From contig JAKSYS010000004.1 in assembly GCA_022925895.1 (NCBI GenBank), positions 62,001-126,000 of the forward strand: a stretch of 64,000 bases of DNA. The letters run 5' to 3'. Source of the stretch: Fragilaria crotonensis (Eukaryota; Bacillariophyta; Fragilariophyceae; Fragilariales; Fragilariaceae). Positions 56,742 to 64,000 of this stretch are shown here, piece by piece. Each line of letters begins with the position of its first letter. Within the stretch, counting starts at the first letter, position 1. A program made the translations under genes and the position numbers. A model generated the notes under the pieces. It was not told the origin of the DNA and ran no database searches. It saw nothing but the letters and a program-made list of their open reading frames with translations.

Positions 56742-58587
56742 CAGTCCCGCGACCGGCGAGTCAGCTAGTGTTTGGGCCCTGCTTTCACTATTCGGTTCCT
56801 GCAGGTTCCCGGCGGTGCTCAGGCACCCAAATATGCCCAATCAAGCTGACGGGACGCGGCGCTAGCACCGCGCCGTAGTCTTTATCCCGTGCAAGAGCGA
56901 CATGACCAGGTCGGCCCGCCCGGGGGGGGGGGGGGTGTTCATGGCATCGATCGCGAAGCCAAACCAACATGCACAATGCAGCAAAGTAGCCTTACGAGCA
57001 AAAGAGGCCAAGTGGGGGGTAATCTGGGGGCGGGAAACACCAATGGAACTAGGGTTCCATGGGAGCTTTCCTAACTTAGAAATTCCGTTCTACAGCCATC
57101 TCATAATCTACCATAGTATAGTTGCATGCACTGGTGCCGATCGGCAGTAGTGCAACCAAATACCGTCGTAATAACGTACTGTGAATTGGTAAGTCTGACT
57201 GATGTCAGGCCCCCCCCCCCAGACATTCGGAGACCCAGACGTACAGCTCCCTATCTCTGATAGGTATAGCGTACGTAGACGGTCGACGAAGGGACCCAAC
57301 CACGCGTGTCCAGTCCCGGTGACCGAAAACGGCTACGTGTCACCAGTACCGGGCACGAATTTTTACGTTCCAAGAATATGTAGTACTAATTCTTGGTGAC
57401 TAATTTTGCGTTGTCCCATTGCCGTTCGAGAACGAAAAAGGACAAGTAAAGAGACGACCCACCCCCCCCTCGCCTACATCTAAGGGTGCCAAAACTAAGT
57501 ACCATAGTTGATACAAGAATTTTTTTCATATTTATTGGAAAAATTTCAGGATTCCCATGTTTAGTTCAGGATTCCTGAAGTTTTTTTCAGGTTTATTTAT
57601 TTAGTTCAGGATTCCGATGTTTGCCGTTTCCTCATTTTTATGAAGAATTTTTTTTGCTCCTGAACTACTGCAGTATTATTCCTGAGCTTTTTTTCTTCAT
57701 AATTTTGACACACATAAAACACGGAGTACTGTACGTGTTTTGTACGACATACTGGAGTATGTTGTATCGTGGGTGGACTATTGGTTGTGCCGTACAGTGT
57801 ACAGTATACAGCGTTTTTACAGTGTCTGCTGGGATACCGTACTAGCGCAATGGTTCGTTGTTGTACGCTGTACATTGTACGTTGTACAAGTACTATGGTG
57901 TCCGGTGCATGGTGTTCGGTGCGTGCTACAGTACGTTGATGGTGCGGTGGTGTACAGTATGGTAGCTACGGTGTGGTTCATGATTGCTGTAGTAGCTATC
58001 GTGACCAAAGGTCTTGTACTGTTTATGGTTGTACAGGATACACGAACTGTGTATATGCTAGTGTGGTACTGTGTACGGTACTCGCTCTGTAGCGCTATGT
58101 TTTGTGTACTACGGTATGGTGGTATCGTATAATTCTTCGTACAGTATTGTGTCAGCGAGTACTCCTATGACACTATGCTACGTACTACGTGATCTTGTGT
58201 TTTCAACAACAAACCGTAGAATTGTAGGCAATAGTATGTACTGATTAATTCTTTGGCACCAATACCAGTGCATGCTGTACATTTCTACAAGGAATTAAAT
58301 CTTTTTCAGCCACAGTATTGTCTTTTGTAGAACCGTACGTGATTTTTTGCGGGAAGTGTCACATCTCACACTTCGTTCGTTTGAGCACTCCACCACTTGG
58401 TGTCATGCCCGATACCACATTGATGCTCCATTCTTTGGCATCTTCGCCCCTTCTTTGTCCTTCCCCACCAACAAAACATTGCACTCTCAAGTGGTAAGAT
58501 TGAAAATGGTTCTTTTTTTGGTGTTGATTGTTGTGTTGACGGATTGTTTCCATCATGGTGATTTTTGATTGAGTTTTGAGGTACTCC
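56742..58587. other. intergenic with homopolymer runs and GTAC-rich DNA
   Basis: No gene supported. It contains a 14-G run (56922-56935), an 11-C run (about 57210-57220), a degenerate repeat of TTTAGTTCAGGATTCC (57540-57620) and dense GTAC motifs from 57720 to 58200. A segment at 58390-58495 (CACTTGGTGTCATGCCC...) recurs in altered form at 58978-59085. Confidence 0.55.
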
Positions 58588-59300
58588 CGTTGTGCCAGTA
58601 CCGTTGTCTACGTACGGTACTCAGGGTGCTGTCAAGTACTGGGACGCGTTCGCACGACAGTAGCTACGTTTCAGGCTACGGCGTAACACTACGTTGTTCC
58701 CGTACCGTCGTCTACGTACCGTACTTATGGTACTGCCAAGTACTGGAGTACGACAGTACCTTGGAGGCTACGGTATAATACTACGTTGTGCCTGTACCGT
58801 TGTCTACGTACCGTACTTATGGTACTGCCAAGTACTGGAGTACAACAGTACCTTGGAGGCTACGGTATAACAGTACGTTGTGCCTGTACTGTCGTCTACG
58901 TACCGTACTTATGGTACTGCCAAGTACTGGGACTACGACAGTACCTTGGTGGAGGTTACGCTTCCTTTGTCGACGCCACAACTTGGTGTCATGCCCAACA
59001 CCACATTGAATGTTCCATTCTGTGCTTGGCACCTTTGCCCTTTGCTTCTTCTTCCTTTCCACTAACAAGGGCACTTAACTCTCGTTCTTGTTCATGAGTT
59101 TTTGATTGTTTTGTCTTATCAACACAAGAATGTTGTGTTGAATTGTCGTTTCCATCATTGTGAGCGACTGATTGAGTTGTTGAGGTACTCCTGTTGTGCC
59201 TGTACCATTGTCTACGTACTGTACTCATGGTACTGTCAAGTACTGGGACGAGTTCGCACCACGACAGTACCTTGGAGGCTTCCGTACAACGCTGTGCCTG
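58588..59300. repeat. GTAC-rich tandem repeat, about 92-bp period
   Basis: Units starting near 58588, 58691, 58783 and 58875 share CGTTGTGCCTGTACCGTTGT, TCTACGTACCGTACTTATGG and AGTACTGG...ACAGTACCTTGGAGG. The last three starts are exactly 92 bp apart; the first unit is longer (about 104). A further diverged unit begins near 59190 after an intervening non-GTAC segment. Open frames here are by-products of the repeat. Confidence 0.75.
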
Positions 59301-60249
59301 TACTGTACTCATGTCTTTCTTGTTGTCGCTGTGTCATTGCACATGATTGTATTTTTCAGCTTTCAATCTCACTTCATCCTCTTGCTTCTTCTCCTTTCAT
59401 AATTAGGAGCCTTGTGACGACAAGTGTTGTGCTTCACCTTTTGTTGTTGACAGAGGAATAAGTACTTCATCTTGTGTGCGTGCTTTGATTGAGTTTGTAA
59501 GGCAATCTGTCATCTAGAATCCAATATTCGGTCATCTGCGAGAGATTCTCATTGATTTGAGTGAATCAAACCAGATCGATCTACCGGTATTGGTTCTTTT
59601 TGTCAGTTGTCTGTTCGCATGCTCAAGAGTTGTATACACGCACACCAGTTGGAGGATTATTCATATTTCAACCAACAAAATGGCAGAGGTTCCATCACTG
59701 TCGCCTGTCTCTCGGCGAGGAGGAGTCCATATGGATAAGGCATACCTGTTCCACGATGGTATGGATGAATTCACACCACCACCAGGAACAAAGGTCAATA
59801 GACCATTCAGATCGCAAGTTCGAGCCTTTTATCATCACCCGCCGTGCTGTTTCAGAGTTTCCACTACACATGTTCAGCTCTTGGTTTCAAGACCTCCCGT
59901 TGTCCAAGATTATATCTCAAAACGAAAGAGGACTCCAATGAAATTTGGCAATACAAGGTAGTTACGTTGTACCCCACCACGTGTCCAAACAAACAAAGCT
60001 GAGGTGACAAAGCGTAAGTGGGCAACAGAAGCTGCAAGGCAATTCTACAGCACATCATTCAATTCTACAGAAGCTGATTTGAGCTCTATCGATCGTGCTG
60101 TGAATTCTGATCCATCAATAATGATTGTGGGACGTCCTCTTGGAAAAGAAGATGACCCCTTCAAGAAATCTGTTGTAGGGTGCCAAGACTCTGTTGTTAT
60201 TGCATGCATTACATTTTGAAGTGGAATTAGAGATGAAGTTGGTGCGTCG

Positions 60250-60957
60250 TTGGTGCTTTGGCTGTTGATTGCTGAATCTGAAGCACGGAAGCCATCCTCT
60301 CTTACATCCTGGAGACGGCAAGGGTTTGGACGTCTGATGTTAGTAATGCTCATCAAGCATTCAACTTATTCATTATTGTCTCACCGTGGGCTGGCACAAT
60401 GTCAGGAGAGTCTACATGGTGTGGACATCTACTTACAGTGTCCCCATGACGAGCCAAAGGAATTCTACCAAGCCTGTGGGTTCCATCAAATCAATCTCCA
60501 AGACACAACTGGCATTGAGTTTCTTCCCAAGACAATTGCTGACACCCTAATGGACGAGACCACAGGTGGATTTGCATGGATTGTACCAGAGTCCGAGGAG
60601 CACTGCATTATCCCTCTGATGAAACTTTCTTCCGGTTCCCTTTTGAACAGTGCTGCTAACAGTGCTTCTATCAAGGTTGTTGAAAGCAACATTGATGTGA
60701 TCAGTGCAACAAATGATGGTTCCCCGCGTGCTGTTGTGAAGTCAGAGGAAAGCAAGATCAATATAGTCGCAAAATCAAGTGGTGGTTCCCCTTTGCTTGT
60801 GAGCAGTGCTGTTTTGGAGCCGAGACTGTGCAGAGCAACAATGAGACAGTCAGTGCACGGAATGATGGTAGCAACACCAGAAAAAAATTTGTCTGGTGCC
60901 AATACCCTTCATCAACAATCGATCTCCAAGACGATGTTGCAAGTGGAGCATTGCTGA
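60250..60957 (+). CDS. GNAT-like acetyltransferase segment of the multi-domain locus
   Basis: 235 codons. The acetyl-CoA loop WRRQGFGRLMLVMLIKHS fits the R/Q-x-x-G-x-G/A motif of GNAT enzymes, and EFYQACGFHQIN fits the closing FYExxGF strand. After this the sequence becomes Ser/Val-rich with degenerate repeats (NSASIKVVESNIDVISATND). The preceding segment (60004-60219, FYSTSFNSTEADLSSIDRAV) may be its N-terminal half. The end overlaps the next open segment in another frame, so this is probably not an independent gene. Confidence 0.45.
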   Translation: MVLWLLIAESEARKPSSLTSWRRQGFGRLMLVMLIKHSTYSLLSHRGLAQCQESLHGVDIYLQCPHDEPKEFYQACGFHQINLQDTTGIEFLPKTIADTLMDETTGGFAWIVPESEEHCIIPLMKLSSGSLLNSAANSASIKVVESNIDVISATNDGSPRAVVKSEESKINIVAKSSGGSPLLVSSAVLEPRLCRATMRQSVHGMMVATPEKNLSGANTLHQQSISKTMLQVEHC

Positions 60958-61826
60958 CAAATGCAGATCTGGAAGAGGCATTTGCCGGTCTGGACTATTT
61001 GAACAACCTTCTTCCACCACCATTTGGTGACCTGGTTCTGCCTAACCAGTTGCGTGGTAGTGGAGAAATAGGATCACAGGAAAGGTTTGATCATAGCAAA
61101 AGTGGTGGGAAAACGTGGATGGCCACCTGTGAGCTGCAAATGATGACTTCACTCCTCATGAGGGATGGCAGGTATCACACATCAGTTGCAATCCTGTCTT
61201 TTCACAACATGCAGCTAATTCAAGGTTGCTTTGGACGTCTTCAACGTCATCTATCTGCAAAGAAGTACGAAAAGGACTTGATGTTAGCCAATGGAGCCGA
61301 GCATGCAGAATGTCTTGCCCTAGTGAAAAAAAGGTATGGAAGAAGTTCTAAGGAAGAACTTTACCAGAAGCATGATCATCAAATGAATCGTGTTGTGAAG
61401 GAAGTCCTGTTGTTCCATCCAGGGCTTCTGCAGAAAAGGCTGATTGTGTTTCCAACAAATCTCAGAGACAATCATTGGGGGGCAACATTTGTTTTCAATG
61501 CTGGAGACATTATGGCTGCCACAGATGATTTATCATGCCTCCGGACATGTTTTTTTCGCTATTGCAGTCTTCATCCCTCCGGCACGACAAAAATTCCAAA
61601 CAATGTTGGTGTTGTCTGGTTCCTGAATCTTGCCTTCAGTTACCAGGAGCAAGGGAAAACAAGTGCAAACGATGGCAGCACTCCAAACAAGATGAAGTGG
61701 CTCAGTCCCTTCGGACGAACCTTTTGGGCAAATGAAGGGCACCAATACATTCCTGCATTGAGGGTGTTGGATAATGATGTTCTTCCCTGCAAGAAGATGG
61801 CCATAGCTGTGGGATTGGCGTTATAG
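60828..61826 (+). CDS. Ulp1/C48-like cysteine protease segment of the multi-domain locus
   Basis: 332 codons. FGDLVLPNQL...TWMATCELQMMTSLLM resembles the substrate-side 'WLxDxxIxxyxxLL' start of Ulp1 proteases. LIVFPTNLRDNHWGATFVFN holds the catalytic-type His-Trp. The expected Gln...Cys pair (Q-E-D-G-H-S-C-G, 61790-61813) is present at the right distance but in a neighbouring frame, followed by IGVIAAIAIILRDIIG. This suggests either decay or a missed intron. In databases such proteases process SUMO-like modifiers or occur in large DNA transposons; which applies here is open. Confidence 0.45.
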   Translation: MQSNNETVSARNDGSNTRKKFVWCQYPSSTIDLQDDVASGALLTNADLEEAFAGLDYLNNLLPPPFGDLVLPNQLRGSGEIGSQERFDHSKSGGKTWMATCELQMMTSLLMRDGRYHTSVAILSFHNMQLIQGCFGRLQRHLSAKKYEKDLMLANGAEHAECLALVKKRYGRSSKEELYQKHDHQMNRVVKEVLLFHPGLLQKRLIVFPTNLRDNHWGATFVFNAGDIMAATDDLSCLRTCFFRYCSLHPSGTTKIPNNVGVVWFLNLAFSYQEQGKTSANDGSTPNKMKWLSPFGRTFWANEGHQYIPALRVLDNDVLPCKKMAIAVGLAL

Positions 61827-62593
61827 CTGCAATTGCAATAATTCTCCGAGATATCATTGGGACTTATGATGGAGTTGCAGCCTATAGCGAAATGTTCAGA
61901 CGCAATCGCATGGAAATCCAGATGTCAACTGATGTGAAACCGGAGGAGCACACTTGCTTTCCACAGGGAACATTCACAAAACTGTTTCAAAGGGTTGATT
62001 TTGCTTCCAGTTCCTATTTGCATGCCATGAAAGCAGAGTGGTTTTGGCTGTTTGATCGCATTGCAGAACTTCAACATGTCACAGTTCCAAAACGTCAGAA
62101 TTCAAATCATTTGATCAATCCCTGTTATGAAAGTCTGAAGTGTGAACTTAAGACTTTCACATGGCCCACATTCCCAATACCGTCCAATGCAGCAGAGGAA
62201 GACTGTGTTACGTCACAGGACGGCAGTGTTACCTTGGAGGATGTTTCTTCCATGGAGGATGTTTTGCCAAATGCCGATGAAAGGAGCTTGCCATCAGAGG
62301 AGGATGTTGCCAAATTGAAACCGTCTGGATCTGCTGATGCACCTGAAGAACAAGACGAAGATATCGTTCTCAAAGAGGACTGGAATGATCCCACTATGCT
62401 TCCACAAGCAAGCAAGGTTTGGAAAGATGGGCGTCCTCATTTTAAGTATGGTTATGGAGAAATTTATGTACCAGATGAGTTCCCGAAATTACCTTTTGGA
62501 GAAAGTAGGTAGAAAAGATTTGTATCAAACAATGAAGTTGAGAACTTTAGAAAAAAGTGGCGCAGCAAAGGAGATGATGAGGAAGATTGACCG

Positions 62594-63553
62594 GTGCTTC
62601 TTAGGGATGAAGCAGCAATGAACAAATTTGTTGAGGACAGATTTTTGTTCTGGGGTTGGAGCTCTACCAAAGATCACCTGAAGGACCTGGAAAGGAAGCG
62701 TGCCGAGATGCGAAGAAAAATTGATGGATGCAAGAAGAAAAAGACCAAGGATGACTACAGAGAGCAGTACACGAGAGAAATAAAATTTATGAAGAAGGAA
62801 AGGAAGAAGTACAAAAGGGCATTTGAATTGGAATGGACATTTGGCACTGCCGCCATGGTGCATGGCCTCAAGTACAACCCACGTGAAGATACCTTTGTTG
62901 CACTTTTGGTTTACAATGTTAAGACAAAAGAAGGGAAGTTGGAAAAGAAGGAAGAAAAAATTGCTGTTTCCAATGACTGGATCAAGGATGCCAAGTATGA
63001 AAAAGGGGTGATCCAACATGTCATAAATCTTGGAAACACGGATGCATTTGTCCCTGTTCCTGAAGGGGAAACAATCCTCATTCAAACTAAAAAGGTCCAT
63101 AAGCTGCGATACGTTCATCCACACACAGCGTGGGTGCCTGATCCTCACGCCAAAAGGTCCTTAAGGAGCAACAGTGACTCACCAGGGGGTAAAAGAATGA
63201 AGGAGGTACCTGTATCCGGGTGCTGGGAGGTCATCTTTCATGGAGAAACACAACCCATTCAAACTGATGAAGACTTTGTGAAACAATTTAAGAATGGATT
63301 CTTGGAGGAGGTCAAGCGTCTCAGGTGTGGATTTGTCGACATACCAGTGGGCGATTTCAAAGAATCACATTTGCATGAACATCCCAAGCTGCTGGTTCCG
63401 GAAGCACCCCATGTGCACTTTGTACAATCAGAGGGTGAAGATCTTTGTGTTTCAAAGTCATTGGTCAGTGCCTTATATGCAATTGGCTTTGATAATGCAG
63501 CCGAATCCATTAACCAGTATTGTGAAAGTCAGTTAAGGGGAGGTACCACCTAA
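62594..63553 (+). CDS. C-terminal protein segment of unknown family
   Basis: 319 codons. The first 75 residues are a highly charged coiled coil (KDLERKRAEMRRKIDGCKKK). A middle domain follows (FELEWTFGTAAMVHGLKYNP, VPVPEGETILIQTKKVHKLRY), then an ordered C-terminal domain: WEVIFHGETQ, FKNGFLEEVKRL, VDIPVGDFKESHLHEHPKLL, and EGEDLCVSKSLVSALYAIGF. The last block looks like the nucleophile helix of a cysteine-protease-like fold, but no His partner is seen because the frame ends soon after. I do not recognise the family. Confidence 0.45.
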   Translation: MLLRDEAAMNKFVEDRFLFWGWSSTKDHLKDLERKRAEMRRKIDGCKKKKTKDDYREQYTREIKFMKKERKKYKRAFELEWTFGTAAMVHGLKYNPREDTFVALLVYNVKTKEGKLEKKEEKIAVSNDWIKDAKYEKGVIQHVINLGNTDAFVPVPEGETILIQTKKVHKLRYVHPHTAWVPDPHAKRSLRSNSDSPGGKRMKEVPVSGCWEVIFHGETQPIQTDEDFVKQFKNGFLEEVKRLRCGFVDIPVGDFKESHLHEHPKLLVPEAPHVHFVQSEGEDLCVSKSLVSALYAIGFDNAAESINQYCESQLRGGTT

Positions 63554-64000
63554 AAACTACTTAGAACCAATAATTTTGCTTAGAACAAATAACGCGCTAA
63601 TTTCCGTTCCTCCTACATGAAAGTTAATCAAATTGTTGTTTTCAAACAATGTTCGTACGAGACTCTCGTTCCTCTATTCATTCTACATTGATCATGTACT
63701 TGTCGGAAAGTGTGTTTCCCTGGACCGTCGCTCAATATTTCACACCGTATTTTGGCACTTCAGGTCAAAAGTTGCTCAAAATATTTGCACATCGAGGTGG
63801 GCCTCCCATTTAATGCTCTCCATTTTGACGCTGTATATTTTTTATCCTTGCTATTTTTATAGAAACGCCTGCCACATGATACAGCGCCACGAATTTCTAC
63901 TGGTCCGCAGGGTTGGTACAAGCCATGCGTAAAAAGCAGCGTACCAGTAGTCCAAGGATAGGCATGATTTTGGGCGAACGTGTGAAAAAAATTACGCGCA
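63554..64000. other. right edge, no gene seen
   Basis: AT-rich DNA without a supported ORF; a 99-codon frame at 63633-63932 has no domain. Any right boundary of the preceding locus lies here or beyond. Confidence 0.35.

Larger units (their letters stand above)
59557..63553 (+). pseudogene. unclassified multi-domain locus with GNAT and Ulp1-like protease parts
   Basis: Five or more consecutive plus-strand open segments share codon style and appear to belong to one collinear locus, with several breaks or unrecognised introns. In order: an N-terminal segment (MAEVPSLSPVSRRGG), a GNAT-like acetyltransferase segment, an Ulp1/C48-like protease segment, an acidic linker (62100-62400) and a basic C-terminal protein. 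I see no polymerase, capsid, integrase or terminal repeats inside the window. It could be a decayed host gene, part of a DNA transposon, or a member of an undescribed diatom family. The region upstream is satellite-like. Confidence 0.5.

Noticed and set aside
57720-59300. Several plus- and minus-strand ORFs of 60-130 codons
   Set aside because: They arise from GTAC-rich repeats, are compositionally biased (Tyr, Val, Cys) and lack domains.
59557-63553. Polinton-like or viral element because of the Ulp1-like protease
   Set aside because: No polymerase B, capsid, ATPase, integrase or long terminal inverted repeats were seen in the window; an Ulp1-like part alone is not enough.

Overview
This 64 kb window is nuclear DNA from a diatom, most likely a pennate one. 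The evidence is a fucoxanthin-chlorophyll (FCP) antenna gene with an ASAF-type plastid-ER cleavage site, a DUF6824 gene (a diatom-enriched family), short GT-AG introns (59-173 bp), a membrane-anchored LRR protein with the Cys-rich tail typical of diatoms, and a DDE-transposase remnant of a type I recognise from diatom genomes. About 20 host genes lie on both strands, separated by long non-coding stretches rich in GTAC palindromes and transposon debris. No tRNA, rRNA or CRISPR was seen.

Layout. 1-3.4 kb: left-edge partial membrane-protein gene, OsmC-like gene, membrane-anchored phosphoesterase. 3.4-7.05 kb: repeat-rich DNA, including an AT-rich inverted-repeat element and a palindromic cluster. 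7.05-10.73 kb: a complete-looking PIF/Harbinger transposon with transposase, SANT/Myb-like partner, terminal inverted repeats and a 3-bp target duplication. 11-17 kb: DUF1338 oxygenase, Mediator-8-like gene, class 3 lipase, DUF6824 gene. 17.6-19.1 kb: decayed DDE transposase. 19.9-21.4 kb: RNF5/RMA-type RING E3 and organellar bS6, tail to tail. 21.6-23.4 kb: an 887-bp non-autonomous element nested inside another copy of itself. 24.7-29 kb: PLAC8 protein, SOUL haem-binding pseudogene, LRR protein. 31.8-35.4 kb: small G-rich inverted-repeat element, NAA40 N-terminal acetyltransferase, and a kinase combining EF-hands with two cNMP-binding domains. 38.5-48.9 kb: Mpv17-family protein, thylakoid-lumen MsrB-like protein, CruP-like lycopene cyclase paralogue, a small membrane protein and a DGD1-type galactolipid synthase. 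51-55 kb: tandem-domain guanylate kinase, NAT9, FCP antenna protein. 55.4-56.7 kb: fossil of a tyrosine-recombinase retroelement. 57-59.3 kb: GTAC-rich satellite-like DNA. 59.6-63.6 kb: an unclassified multi-domain locus with GNAT and Ulp1-like protease parts.

How the genes relate. There are no operons. A loose plastid theme (FCP, CruP, lumenal MsrB-like, DGD1, perhaps bS6) suits a photosynthetic cell but is probably not physical clustering. Several pairs are convergent (NAA40/kinase 27 bp apart, the small protein/DGD1 89 bp apart) or divergent (MsrB/CruP, NAT9/FCP). Exon models were derived by hand from GT-AG sites and reading-frame phase. The most unusual items are the self-nested element, the GNAT/Ulp1 locus, the double guanylate kinase, the EF-hand/cNMP kinase and the lumenal MsrB-like protein.
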